Assembly: GCA_002699585.1 (NCBI GenBank)
Contig: PABP01000037.1
Span: forward strand, 1-37,206
Reading direction: 5' to 3'
Origin: Anaerolineaceae bacterium
Lineage (GTDB): Bacteria; Chloroflexota; Anaerolineae; Aggregatilineales; Phototrophicaceae
DNA length: 37,206 bases
Position numbers and translations under genes: made by a program. Below the pieces are notes generated by a model. That model was not told where the DNA came from. It worked only from the letters and a program-made list of their open reading frames with translations, and made no database searches. The stretch's first letter is position 1, and each line of letters opens with the position of its first letter. Below, piece by piece: positions 1-7,218 of this stretch.

Positions 1-522
1 GAAGCCAAAAAGCACGGCCAACAGGATAAGCCCCCCTGCCCCCCAGATGAGGGTCGTATGATTCCGGCTGGGTGCTTCCTGCGTGGTGGCCGCCTGCTTT
101 GGTGCGGACGTGCTCTGGCCGGGCTGATAGGTAATGAGCAGCCTTTCTGCCTGGTGCCGCCAGTGATCCTTCTCCCCAATCAGGCGCTCGCGCTCATCCT
201 TCAGCTCGCTGATGCGCTCCTCTTTATCCTTCAGCCGTTCAGATAACAGGTTATTTTCCATCCGCAACGCATTGGATTGACTGTCGTTCTTTTTAGTGTT
301 CTGTCCCGTTCCAGAACCCTCGTCATTGTCGTTCTGTGGTTCATCGGCGCTCTTCGGCTCAAAGACCCGGAACAGCTCCGCCGGGTCGATCTTATACCCA
401 CTCGCATCTTTCTCCATATAGCTGAGTCTGCTATCAGCCAAGGCTTTAGATATGACGGACTTACTCTTGCCTGTTGCTTTGGCGGCCTGGCTCAATGTCA
501 AAAAATGGGAACTGCGTGGCAT
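1..522 (-). CDS. HTH/coiled-coil/membrane-anchored protein (truncated at window edge)
   Basis: This is the N-terminal 174 codons of the gene that is complete at 35044-35709. The ATG is at 522 on the minus strand and the reading frame runs off base 1. The part present holds the N-terminal helix-turn-helix, the charged coiled coil and most of the single membrane helix. The truncation comes only from where the circle was opened. See the complete copy for the annotation. Confidence 0.85.
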   Translation of the reverse strand, partial: MPRSSHFLTLSQAAKATGKSKSVISKALADSRLSYMEKDASGYKIDPAELFRVFEPKSADEPQNDNDEGSGTGQNTKKNDSQSNALRMENNLLSERLKDKEERISELKDERERLIGEKDHWRHQAERLLITYQPGQSTSAPKQAATTQEAPSRNHTTLIWGAGGLILLAVLFGF

Positions 523-540
523 AGTGCTACCTGTGTTTAA

Positions 541-858
541 GGGTGTTCTGTTGCGTCTCTGAGGTCGTTCGGGGAACGGGATCAGGCGACGTATGCGGAT
601 GTTAATCCCATAGGCTTTTGTGCCCCTTTGTCAAATGATTTCTGGCTCTTAGCGGGTTAGAACGCGGGCAAGAACACGTAGACCCGTTCGGAAAAACGCC
701 ATATCAATGGCTTAGTTCTCGCTTTGTAGTTAAAGGGTGAAAGGTGTTCTTTAATCCACTTGAGAACGCGGTTCTGTACGGGCTTGATTACCGTTCGAGA
801 ACATCTCATCCGTTCTCTGAGAACGATGCCCTAAGTGCCTGAATGAGCGGGCATTAAG
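541..858. promoter_or_regulatory. GTTCT/AGAAC dyad array between divergent genes
   Basis: This non-coding stretch separates the minus-strand HTH-membrane gene (start 522) from the hairpin block and the plus-strand 357-aa gene. It carries four dyads built on the same half-site: CGTTC-3-GAACG at 566-578, AGAAC-3-GTTCT at 763-775, GTTC-2-GAAC at 793-802, and CGTTCTC-1-GAGAACG at 811-825. Extra half-sites lie near 545, 659, 671, 715 and 745. Such clustering suggests binding sites for a plasmid protein. The adjacent HTH protein is the obvious candidate, but that is inference. Confidence 0.6.
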
Positions 859-893
859 TTGCAGGGAGTGGCTTTACGGGGTATGATGAACGA

Positions 894-1065
894 ACCATTT
901 GAAAAAGCAAATGGTGCATTAAAAGCAGAAACACCTGCTCAAGGTTTCGCCGCCGAGAAAGCAGGTGTTACTAAAAGGACGGCTCTTCGAGCGCCCGCGC
1001 TTTTGTGTTCCTATGTAGACAGTATACCGCATATTGATGGCTGCGCAACCCGTGCACATCAATAT
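894..1065. other. Cluster of four hairpins (structured RNA, oriT or ssDNA origin candidate)
   Basis: Four inverted repeats follow each other. ACCATTTG/CAAATGGT is at 894-915 with a 6-nt loop. AACACCTGCT/AGCAGGTGTT is at 930-969, 10 bp perfect. Two short GC-rich stems sit at 982-1001 and are followed by TTTT. ATATTGATG/CATCAATAT is at 1031-1065. An open frame of 79 codons crosses the block but has no recognisable family. The structure fits a small RNA or leader, a single-strand origin, or a transfer origin, and the sequence alone does not decide between them. Confidence 0.5.
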
Positions 1066-1133
1066 TGCGTTAAGAACCACCCCCTGTTCTGGCCATAGGA
1101 GCCGCCGTCCCGGTACCCTGAAAGTGGTGTTTG

Positions 1134-2207
1134 ATGGACGCGGTTCCGTCTGCCCCTCCTGCTGCCACTCACTCCTCGTCTACGCTGAGGGTTGACCCGG
1201 AGCTGGCCAGGATGGCTATTGGATTACAGGTTGCTTCTGTTTTTCGCCTCTGGGTGATCGCCCGCGATCTCACCCGACAGGCGAACGGCAGTGGCCAGAT
1301 AACGCTCAGTGTTCTCAAGCAGGCGCTGGCCGGTTTTGGCGTGCGTTATGGCCGTTCCCATTTCAATACCCTGCTCAGGAACGGCGAAGGCCTCTTCTGG
1401 AACAGGGATCGAGAACGCCTCTATCTGCATGGCTATCAACGGCTCAGCGCCCAGCTCACCGATCTGGCATTGCTGCAGAACCCCGATCTGGTCGCCGAGA
1501 ACCGTCCCGGCGGCTATGAAGTGTATCTCTGCCCCACCGGCAGCGCCGAGCAATGGCATGCCATGTGCTATGCGGGCTGGCTGGCTAGCCGCCATGACCC
1601 GACAGTAAGCCGCGAAACCCTCAGCCGCCTGTTCAGCCGTTCAGCCGATACGCTGCGCAAATGGGAGCGGGATCACCTGCAGCCCTACCTTCAGATTCGC
1701 CACAATTACGCGCAGTGCGCTGATACCGCGCACTGGCCCTACCCTAACCTGCCCGCTCATACGGGCAGCTATGCGGCGCAGACCCGTGAGGGCGTGCAGC
1801 TCCGGCTGATCTGGCAATTGCCCAACAGCTACCGCACCCGGCGCTTACGCCTCCACCGCCATCGCGGCCAGGGCCGTAAAGCCCGGCGCATGAGCAATCA
1901 CCGCCTGTATCTCATGATAAAAGCACACCGCAAGACATCCTCACGAAGCCTGTTTGGATTTGGCGAGACGGGTAGCCATCGTCGGATGTATTTTGCGTCA
2001 GCCAGGCGGTTGAAACAGTACCGCAAAGCCCATGCAGATGCTTTGAATCATGTCATGTATCTGTGGCGCGGGGAGAACCGGCATGGCCATGCCCTATGGG
2101 AGCCATCGCCGGACGGTTATGCAGAAACCCGTTCTTGCGAACGCCTGCCCTTCCAGAAAGAACGGCAGGCATATCAAGAAGGAGCAACCTATCGGGCAAC
2201 CGTGTAG
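1134..2207 (+). CDS. Unknown 357-aa DNA-binding-like protein
   Basis: I do not recognise this family. The frame opens at a TTG (1131) directly followed by ATG (1134); I take the ATG, since neither has a strong Shine-Dalgarno. The middle contains a plausible helix-turn-helix (SRETLSRLFSRSADTLRKW). After it comes a very basic stretch (RTRRLRLHRHRGQGRKARR), and the C-terminal third is rich in His, Arg and Tyr, all consistent with nucleic-acid binding. It is divergent from the membrane-anchored HTH gene across a dyad-rich control region and converges on the parM-like gene. A role in replication or copy control is possible only by position. A T-rich terminator follows. The second copy at 36321-37206 is cut by the window end. 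Confidence 0.7.
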   Translation: MDAVPSAPPAATHSSSTLRVDPELARMAIGLQVASVFRLWVIARDLTRQANGSGQITLSVLKQALAGFGVRYGRSHFNTLLRNGEGLFWNRDRERLYLHGYQRLSAQLTDLALLQNPDLVAENRPGGYEVYLCPTGSAEQWHAMCYAGWLASRHDPTVSRETLSRLFSRSADTLRKWERDHLQPYLQIRHNYAQCADTAHWPYPNLPAHTGSYAAQTREGVQLRLIWQLPNSYRTRRLRLHRHRGQGRKARRMSNHRLYLMIKAHRKTSSRSLFGFGETGSHRRMYFASARRLKQYRKAHADALNHVMYLWRGENRHGHALWEPSPDGYAETRSCERLPFQKERQAYQEGATYRATV

Positions 2208-2237
2208 GCGCAGGCCGCCGTTTTTCTTTTCACCAGT
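2208..2237 (+). terminator. T-tract terminator after the 357-aa gene
   Basis: The stop at 2205-2207 is followed by a short GC-rich stem (GGCG, loop, CGCC at about 2207-2219) and then TTTTTCTTTTCACC at 2221-2234. The T-tract plus CACC belongs to a motif that recurs at many gene ends on this plasmid. Confidence 0.6.
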
Positions 2238-2292
2238 TGGCCGATTTTTCCGGCCCACCAATGGCGTAGACATTGACTATGCGAAGAATTCC

Positions 2293-3390
2293 TTAGGTGT
2301 ATTGCTTGAGCCGCATCTTGGCCAGCCTGATACCGCCGATGCAGTTTGCATCTACCGGGTCGATGCCCTTGGTGGTGGCGCTATCGCTGAAATCCAGCAG
2401 CTTCTCCGGGTACCACTGCCGCAAAATGTCGCCGACGAGTACGGCTCCCCCTCCGATGAGAATCAGGGACCGTATACCGCGCAGGCTGTCGAACACGCCA
2501 TCGATGATGTTATTGGCAATCCACTCGGCATAGCGCTGGCGGTGTTTGTCCAGCACATCCTGGATGTCCGCCTCAGCCTGCCCACCGCGTAGGATATAGC
2601 CCTCGCCGCGCAGGCCCTGCCGCAGCACCGCATCCACGTCATCGATGGTCAGCAGCTCAAAATCACTGCTTTGTTTTTTCAACAGCCGCAATATGGGGTC
2701 GAGTATATGGGCGCGAATGCCTGCTTTTTCCCAAGTCGCATGCTGCAAGCTTTCCGGGTTGAAATTGCCATCGGTGAGCTGCAGCGCATCCAGCGTATAC
2801 ATGCCAATATCCAGGATGATGCTATTGCCTGCCAGCACGCCGCTATTGGCCGGTTGTCCCTGCGCATCGAGCGCGAAGCAGGCCGCTGCGCCGATGCCCT
2901 CCGGCCAGATGGTCGGCTCATTATATTGCCACTTCACGGCTTTTTTACGCCGGAACTTGATTGCCACATGCCCCCCGGCTTCGGAAAAGCGCTGCCGGGT
3001 GATTTTCTTCGCCTGGGAAAACAGGCCGGGCGGCGCGAACAGGGTTAAGTCCACCTGCCCTGCCGAAATGCCCAGCTTGCCAATGGCAACGGCGATGAGG
3101 AAGCGGTGAAATTCATCGCCATAGCGCCCGGCACCCTGATGCCGCTCCAGGCCGGTGCGGGCATAGGCAATGGCGTCATCGCCATACATATAGCGGTGCT
3201 CGCCCCAATCCACGAAGTCATAGCGCAGCTCGAATTCCTTGCCGATGCCCAGCGTGTCGCCGGTCGCGGCTGCCCGCACAGAGGGGAACGCCACGCGCTT
3301 GATGCCCCCGTTCGGTTTGGCCAGTACGGCATTGGTCATGCCGTTGCCTGCATCAATCGAGATGATATGCGGTAATCCCGTATCACCCAT
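2293..3390 (-). CDS. parM: ParM/StbA-like actin-family plasmid segregation ATPase
   Basis: Actin-like ATPase of 365 aa, predicted to polymerise into filaments that push sister plasmids apart. The N-terminus has the phosphate-1 loop IISIDAGNGMTN (residues 10-20). A second phosphate motif, LDIGMYTLDAL, lies mid-protein, and the adenosine motif LILIGGGAV lies near the C-terminus. The order and spacing are those of ParM-type and Alp-type actins. An AAGGA-like ribosome site precedes the ATG at 3390. It is the last gene of a three-gene minus-strand operon after a ParR-like and a MerR-like gene, with a 16-bp gap to the gene before it. The operon arrangement supports a type II (actin) partition system. 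The family is clear, but the exact subfamily (ParM, StbA or archaeal-type) is not. Confidence 0.85.
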   Translation of the reverse strand: MGDTGLPHIISIDAGNGMTNAVLAKPNGGIKRVAFPSVRAAATGDTLGIGKEFELRYDFVDWGEHRYMYGDDAIAYARTGLERHQGAGRYGDEFHRFLIAVAIGKLGISAGQVDLTLFAPPGLFSQAKKITRQRFSEAGGHVAIKFRRKKAVKWQYNEPTIWPEGIGAAACFALDAQGQPANSGVLAGNSIILDIGMYTLDALQLTDGNFNPESLQHATWEKAGIRAHILDPILRLLKKQSSDFELLTIDDVDAVLRQGLRGEGYILRGGQAEADIQDVLDKHRQRYAEWIANNIIDGVFDSLRGIRSLILIGGGAVLVGDILRQWYPEKLLDFSDSATTKGIDPVDANCIGGIRLAKMRLKQYT

Positions 3391-3406
3391 GTGAAATAGT
3401 CCTTCC

Positions 3407-3907
3407 CTACCCTTGCAGGGCCATCAGTGAGCTGAGGAAATTTTCCGTTGCCTTGTTGCCATCGGAGGTTGCCGGACGAATAATGAGATCCGGCTCATCC
3501 TCATCATCGATGGTTATGGATTGCAGTTTTTTCAATGGGTTCTCTGTTGTTCTTTCTGTCGTTCTTTCTTCCAAGAAGAACCCGTTCTGTTGTTTTGCCA
3601 GCATCTGCTCAATACGAGCAAGTTGCGCCTGCACCCGCCCGTCCGGCAAGGCTTTCAGCGCCGGAGCCGGAGCCAGTCTGGCCGCGATAAGCGGGAATAG
3701 CTCGGTGAGTACGTCCGTTCTCCCCTGCTTCAAGTCCCATATCAGGCGAATGCCGTCGCGCACCGTTTTAGCGAAGGAGCGGCTGCTTTTCAGCCGTTCG
3801 ATAACGTCTGCAATCCGTTCTTCCTCCGGCTTGTGCATATCCAGCCAGAAGTTATACATCAGCCGGTAGCGGCGCTTACGCTGTGGGCGTGTGGTCGAGC
3901 GGTTCAT
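3407..3907 (-). CDS. ParR-like partition adaptor (probable)
   Basis: Small basic protein of 166 aa whose start overlaps the upstream MerR-like gene by 4 nt (ATGA), so translation is probably coupled. The N-terminal third (basic, then YRLMYNFWLDMHKPEEERIA, then a helical segment ending FAKTVRDGIRLI) resembles the ribbon-helix-helix DNA-binding part of ParR/StbB adaptors. The rest is acidic and low in complexity, including a duplicated ERTTERTTEN stretch. In actin-type partition loci the gene next to parM encodes the adaptor that joins filament to centromere. The assignment rests on position and weak N-terminal similarity. Alternatively it is an unrelated plasmid-stability protein. Confidence 0.55.
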   Translation of the reverse strand: MNRSTTRPQRKRRYRLMYNFWLDMHKPEEERIADVIERLKSSRSFAKTVRDGIRLIWDLKQGRTDVLTELFPLIAARLAPAPALKALPDGRVQAQLARIEQMLAKQQNGFFLEERTTERTTENPLKKLQSITIDDEDEPDLIIRPATSDGNKATENFLSSLMALQG

Positions 3908-4458
3908 GCGTCGCCTCCCTTGGTGGCCTGTTCAAGTTTATATTCCAGCACCGCGATCTCTCGTTGCAGCGCAATGACATCTTCATGCGTTAATTTCTCG
4001 CGCTTGGCATCCGCGTCTATCTGCCCTTGCAGGCGATTTGCCTTGTCTCGCCACTCGGTCAATTGCGATTGCAACTCGGTATTTTCTGTTTCCAGCGTAT
4101 CCACACGCCCCGCCAGTTGTTGAATGAACATCATGGCTTGTTCCAGGCTCTGTGGACGCTGCTGGGAGGCTTCGATGGCGCTGTCTACATCGCCTCTCAC
4201 GCCTGCCTTGAGTGAGGCATGGATGTCCTCGACTGTTTTGCCCTGTGCCTTCATTTCCGTTACCAAAGCTAATACGCGCACATCTCCCTGGTTGTAATAG
4301 CGGGTGCGTTTTTCACCCGGATTAGCATCCAGCGAGAGATAGTCAGCAAATTCATTGCTCCAGGCACGAACGGTAGGCTCCGCTATATTGAATAATTCGG
4401 CCACTTCCTTGGTTTTATGTCCGTTAGGCCCTGCCAAGATGGTTTGTCTTTCACTCAT
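3904..4458 (-). CDS. MerR-like HTH regulator with coiled coil
   Basis: A MerR-type winged-helix N-terminus is visible: TKEVAELFNIAEPTVRAWS, then the wing region KRTRYYNQGDVRVLALVTEMK. A long coiled coil follows (roughly residues 105-180, with heptads around LETENTELQSQLTEWRDK). The frame extends to a TTG at 4467, but the ATG at 4458 (MSERQ) is the more natural start, giving 184 aa. It is the first gene of the partition operon and probably binds the TAGCG repeats just upstream as autoregulator or partition-site organiser. HTH plus coiled coil also recalls KfrA-like plasmid proteins. No effector-binding domain is seen. Confidence 0.75.
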   Translation of the reverse strand: MSERQTILAGPNGHKTKEVAELFNIAEPTVRAWSNEFADYLSLDANPGEKRTRYYNQGDVRVLALVTEMKAQGKTVEDIHASLKAGVRGDVDSAIEASQQRPQSLEQAMMFIQQLAGRVDTLETENTELQSQLTEWRDKANRLQGQIDADAKREKLTHEDVIALQREIAVLEYKLEQATKGGDA

Positions 4459-4489
4459 ATGCGGCAAAAATGGTACGCGCCACTACCCC

Positions 4490-4595
4490 ACGTAGCGTAT
4501 TGTAGCGACAGTATACCATAGCTATAGCGTAAATGCCGATGTCATCACGTAATAATGAGGAAATACAGGTGTTTATTTACGCTATGTAGCGCTTT
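4490..4595. promoter_or_regulatory. TAGCG(TA) repeats upstream of the partition operon
   Basis: Copies of TAGCG or TAGCGTA lie at 4493-4499, 4503-4507 and 4525-4531, an inverted TACGCTA at 4578-4584, and TAGCG at 4587-4591. The last two form a dyad with a 2-bp spacer. They sit directly upstream of the first gene of the partition operon, where a centromere-like site (parC) or operator is expected. The binding protein is inferred, not shown. Confidence 0.55.
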
Positions 4596-4615
4596 GATAC
4601 CCTTTGAAGCGTAAG

Positions 4616-4646
4616 TTGGCATATAATGCCAATGGCATGATGCCAA
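4616..4646. promoter_or_regulatory. Tandem GGCAT dyads overlapping a TATAAT box
   Basis: TTGGCAT-3-ATGCCAA (4616-4632) is followed by TGGCAT-1-ATGCCA (4633-4645), two back-to-back palindromes. A perfect plus-strand -10 box, TATAAT, lies at 4622-4627 inside the first dyad, but no good -35 is at standard spacing. This looks like an operator. Which gene it serves is unclear, because the SNase gene ends nearby on the other strand and the partition operon starts to the left. Confidence 0.4.
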
Positions 4647-4662
4647 GGGTGCTCCGGTCACG

Positions 4663-4684
4663 GGCTGGATGCCGCCATCCAGCC
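4663..4684 (-). terminator. Hairpin just after the SNase stop codon
   Basis: A 9-bp perfect stem (GGCTGGATG/CATCCAGCC, 4-nt loop) lies immediately downstream of the minus-strand nuclease gene. No T-run follows, so it may be a Rho-assisted terminator or a 3'-protecting hairpin rather than a classical intrinsic terminator. Confidence 0.5.
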
Positions 4685-4685
4685 A

Positions 4686-5246
4686 TCAGGCAGAAGGGAA
4701 GGGCAGAGAACGGCCATCCGGCCAGATGCTGCTATAGCGGTATATGGTACATCTATCCGGGCTGGCATGGTCGATAGCGACAAGCTGAGAACGGTACAGC
4801 CGTTCAGGAAAAGAACTGGTCATGGCATGCGCGGTTGCCAGGCCGGTGCGCACCATCTCCGCATTGATGAATAAATCATCGCGCCAGACATAGCGCATCA
4901 GACGGCCATATGCATCCCGGTTCGGGCCATCCGGGTCACGGGTGAGGCGCACGTTCTGGCCACGTACCAGGCGGGCATTGGCATCTGTGGCTTCCCGGTA
5001 ACAGGGCCGCCCGTGTTCTGCCGTGTTGATGCCGATATAGCGAACAGGGGAGGGGCTGCCGTCCAGTTCCACCACAATCGTATCGCCATCTCGAATAGCG
5101 ATAACCATGCCCATCTCAGGAGCGGCAGCAGAGACGGGCGGCTCCGAGTCACAGGCAGCGCAGACCAGCAGGGCAGCCAGCCATGTAAGCCCGTTCTTTT
5201 GCGTTCTCTTGTTACCGAAAGGGAATGTAAAGCGATGTTGCATCAT
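4686..5246 (-). CDS. Exported SNase-type (thermonuclease) endonuclease, possible lipoprotein
   Basis: Protein of 186 aa with a basic N-terminus, a hydrophobic stretch (LTWLAALLVCAAC, about residues 20-32) and then a mature SNase domain. The Cys after the hydrophobic core gives a weak lipobox; otherwise it is a cleavable signal. SNase hallmarks are present: the calcium-site Asp in RDGDTIVV, the catalytic Arg in VRYIGIN, Glu in TAEHG, and the second catalytic Arg in DAYGRL. The usual Asp before Thr-x-Glu is Asn here, a variation seen in the family. It would cleave DNA or RNA outside the cytoplasm. Such nucleases are frequent on mobile plasmids, perhaps for nutrient use or entry. It is transcribed alone on the minus strand. 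Confidence 0.85.
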   Translation of the reverse strand: MMQHRFTFPFGNKRTQKNGLTWLAALLVCAACDSEPPVSAAAPEMGMVIAIRDGDTIVVELDGSPSPVRYIGINTAEHGRPCYREATDANARLVRGQNVRLTRDPDGPNRDAYGRLMRYVWRDDLFINAEMVRTGLATAHAMTSSFPERLYRSQLVAIDHASPDRCTIYRYSSIWPDGRSLPFPSA

Positions 5247-5461
5247 GAACCGGAGCGTGTTTGCATGGCTAAGCCTACGCCTTACCTTTGTATCGCCATA
5301 GGGCAGGTGCGCGACAGCCTGCCCGGTATATCAGCACCCAGGGCATATTTGTCCAGAAATTCCTTTATCTTTATCCCCAAAAAGTGTATTATATATTGGT
5401 ACTTTTAATCTGCTTGGGTTAGATTTCCCGCTCATTGGGGCGAAAAGAATATCTCAAGCAG

Positions 5462-5558
5462 ATGGACGAGCGTAGCGAGGACTAGCGACCAAGTGGGAGC
5501 GCAGCCTGCGCGGCGCTTGAGCGCAAATACTCCGCCACTTGGGGCGGGGGTAGTATTT
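5462..5558 (+). ncRNA. Three-hairpin repeat element, copy 1 (upstream of parD)
   Basis: The element begins with a 7-codon mini-ORF, ATG..TAG (MDERSED), continues through a GC-rich block, and ends just before the parD ribosome site. Hairpins: GCGCA/TGCGC at 5499-5511, GCGCT/AGCGC at 5513-5524, and AAATACTcCGCC paired with GGCG..AGTATTT at 5525-5558. A closely related copy lies at 17231-17318, sharing 29 identical bases across the first two hairpins. The third hairpin differs in sequence but is kept as a structure. It is probably a cis-acting leader RNA; function is unknown. Confidence 0.5.
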
Positions 5559-5570
5559 TCGGAGGTTGCT

Positions 5571-5807
5571 ATGCCCAGAAATACCAGCGTCACGTTAGGC
5601 GATCATTTTCAGGATTTTATCCAGGGGCGTATTGCGCTGGGCCGTTTTGACAATACCAGCGAAGCGGTTCGGGCCGGGCTGCGGCTTTTGGAATTGGAAG
5701 AAGCCAAGCTGGACAGCCTGCGCAAAAAATTAGCCGATGGCGAAGCGCAGCTTGATGCCGGGCAGGGCGTTGATGGCCAGGCATTCATGAACGACCTTAT
5801 GGGCTGA
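5571..5807 (+). CDS. parD: ParD-family antitoxin
   Basis: Antitoxin of 78 aa. The N-terminal ribbon-helix-helix is recognisable (TSVTLGDHFQDFIQGRIALG, then NTSEAVRAGLRLLE). An acidic helical C-terminus follows that would wrap the toxin. The start is the ATG at 5571, with a perfect GGAGG six bases upstream (5561-5565); the frame is open further upstream, but only this start has a ribosome site and the family N-terminus. The stop is followed after 1 nt by the parE ATG, so the pair is co-translated. ParD neutralises ParE and normally represses its own promoter. The promoter must lie within or before the structured element upstream. Confidence 0.9.
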   Translation: MPRNTSVTLGDHFQDFIQGRIALGRFDNTSEAVRAGLRLLELEEAKLDSLRKKLADGEAQLDAGQGVDGQAFMNDLMG

Positions 5808-5808
5808 C

Positions 5809-6111
5809 ATGGCGCAGTATATTCTTTCACCCAATGCGCAGGCGAGCTTGCGTGCCATCAAATCCTACTCACTCAATCAATTTGGTGAACAGCAGACGAG
5901 AATCTACCTGCAGCTCATCGCCACGCGGTTGCAGGCCATTGCCGAGGAGCCGGAGATTGGCCGGAGCCGTGATGAGATCAAGCAAGGCTATCTCAGCTTC
6001 CTGGCCGGGTCACATGTCATTTTCTACCGCAAAGGGCAGGGCCATATCGATATTATCGACATCCTGCACCAGAGCATGGAACCGCACCTGCATCTCTATG
6101 ATGAGGAGTAA
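5809..6111 (+). CDS. parE: ParE-family toxin
   Basis: Toxin of 100 aa of the RelE/ParE superfamily. Seen: LSPNAQASLRAIKSYSLNQFGEQQT at the start, the conserved mid-region RLQAIAEEPEIGRSRDEI, the strand SFLAGSHVIFYRKGQGHIDIIDILHQSM, and a short acidic tail. ParE toxins poison DNA gyrase and kill plasmid-free daughter cells once the labile ParD is lost. The gene overlaps nothing, is 1 nt from parD, and converges with the primase-like gene across 9 bp. Length and motifs are normal for the family, so it is probably intact. Confidence 0.9.
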   Translation: MAQYILSPNAQASLRAIKSYSLNQFGEQQTRIYLQLIATRLQAIAEEPEIGRSRDEIKQGYLSFLAGSHVIFYRKGQGHIDIIDILHQSMEPHLHLYDEE

Positions 6112-6120
6112 TGCCAGCGC

Positions 6121-7059
6121 CTAGGCCCGTTCCCTGGCGTTCTGTTTTTGCAGATAGTCGTTCAGGTCTTTGCAGCCTGTATAGAGGCCGGACTGGTCTC
6201 GCACCGTGATGCCGGGCAGGGCAGTCTGGAATTGCTCCGTCAGCCTGCGACCGGCCTCATCCTGGTCGAGATAGAGGTCAACCTCTTTCACGCCCAGCTC
6301 CCGAATGCGCTCGATAGCCCGCTGCCCCATGCCCACGCCATTGAGGATGATGGCAGGGCTGCCTGCTTTCGCCTTGTTCAGCGTCAGGTAGGACAGGAAA
6401 TCCATGAACCCCTCGAACAGCAGAAGCCCGTTCTCCGGCCCGGCCATTTCTTTTTTCATCAGTGATAAATCCTTAGTTCCCTGCACTCCTTTGAAGTAGG
6501 GATTGCGCAGCTCATGGCCTTCGCTCTCATTGCCAAAGGCAAGGGCAAAATAGGCTTTGCCGTTATAGCGATAATGCATCTCCTGCACATGCTGCCGGGC
6601 GATCTCGGTGTTGATACCGCGCTTGCGCAAATAGTGCAGCAGGGCAGGGTTCTGCAACGGCTTGAGGGTCATATCCTCAAACAGGGGCGCAGGCGAAGGG
6701 GGGTTCGCTGGCGTTCTCGGAGCGGATTCAACAGAACGGTCTCGCTCTTTAAAGGGCAGGGGCAGCGTTTTGGCGTGGCCCTGGCCCATCACCTCATCCA
6801 GCCGCTGCAACACATCACTAACGCTTTGTGTATTGAACAAGGCAAAGCCCAGATCAATGACGTTTCCGCCACGTCCCAAGCCGAAATCAAAAAAGAGCCG
6901 ATTTGACTTATCGACCTTAAAGGAGGCATCCTCTTCTTGCCGTAGCGGGCTGAGATACCACAGCTCGCCATGTGTTTCCTTCACTGGCTCATGGCCCAAC
7001 TTGCTGAGCAGTTGGGAAAGGGGTATTTGTTTGGCATCCTGGGTACGCATAAGGCTCAT
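6121..7059 (-). CDS. Toprim-domain DNA primase-like protein
   Basis: Protein of 312 aa with two parts. Residues 15-85 resemble the CHC2-type zinc-binding fold of DnaG-like primases (LSQLLSKLGHEP, then WYLSPLRQEEDASFKV, then FFDFGLGRGGNVIDL), but the zinc-ligand Cys and His residues are absent. After a proline-rich linker, residues 205-290 form a toprim domain: catalytic Glu216 in LLLFEGFMDFLS, and DxD at Asp265/Asp267 in LYLDQDEAG. Such proteins occur on mobilisable elements and may prime the transferred strand or plasmid replication. Start is ATG 7059, or the in-frame ATG at 7050. It faces the ParDE genes and lies downstream of the relaxase operon, separated by a bidirectional terminator. 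Confidence 0.8.
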   Translation of the reverse strand: MSLMRTQDAKQIPLSQLLSKLGHEPVKETHGELWYLSPLRQEEDASFKVDKSNRLFFDFGLGRGGNVIDLGFALFNTQSVSDVLQRLDEVMGQGHAKTLPLPFKERDRSVESAPRTPANPPSPAPLFEDMTLKPLQNPALLHYLRKRGINTEIARQHVQEMHYRYNGKAYFALAFGNESEGHELRNPYFKGVQGTKDLSLMKKEMAGPENGLLLFEGFMDFLSYLTLNKAKAGSPAIILNGVGMGQRAIERIRELGVKEVDLYLDQDEAGRRLTEQFQTALPGITVRDQSGLYTGCKDLNDYLQKQNARERA

Positions 7060-7144
7060 TCATGCTTTGAAAGGGCAGCATGCTCCTATCTGTATACAGA
7101 AATGCGGGCATTGCCAAGCATCCCGCTCCCGAAAAAACGCGACG

Positions 7145-7193
7145 GGTGAAAAAACAAAGTGAGGCCTATCGCCAGCCCGTTTCTTTTTTCACC
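7145..7193. terminator. Bidirectional hairpin terminator
   Basis: The 10-bp perfect arms GGTGAAAAAA (7145-7154) and TTTTTTCACC (7184-7193) enclose a GC-rich core. T-runs therefore follow the core on both strands. It closes the minus-strand relaxase operon. Both arms are members of the recurring CTTTTCACC motif of this plasmid. Confidence 0.6.
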
Positions 7194-7218
7194 AGTAGGC
7201 CGCGCCCCCCGGAAATGG

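Larger units (their letters stand above)
1..2019. repeat. Terminal direct repeat, left copy (circular overlap)
   Basis: This block appears identical to 35188-37206, and the right copy ends exactly at the window end. That is the signature of a circular molecule written out with an overlap rather than of a biological repeat. It implies a circle of 35,187 bp. Features here are the same physical loci as those in the last 2 kb. Confidence 0.95.

Noticed and set aside
541-858. LexA/SOS box of the alphaproteobacterial GTTC-N7-GTTC type
   Set aside because: The repeats here are mainly inverted with 1- to 3-bp spacers; no clean direct repeat with a 7-bp spacer was found.
859-1098. 79-aa plus-strand ORF through the hairpin block
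   Set aside because: No recognisable protein features, and it spans four strong inverted repeats; structure seems the better explanation.
5247-5461. Possible small gene (MAKPTPYLCIAIG...) before parD
   Set aside because: No ribosome site or family; the region more likely holds promoters for the SNase and parDE genes.
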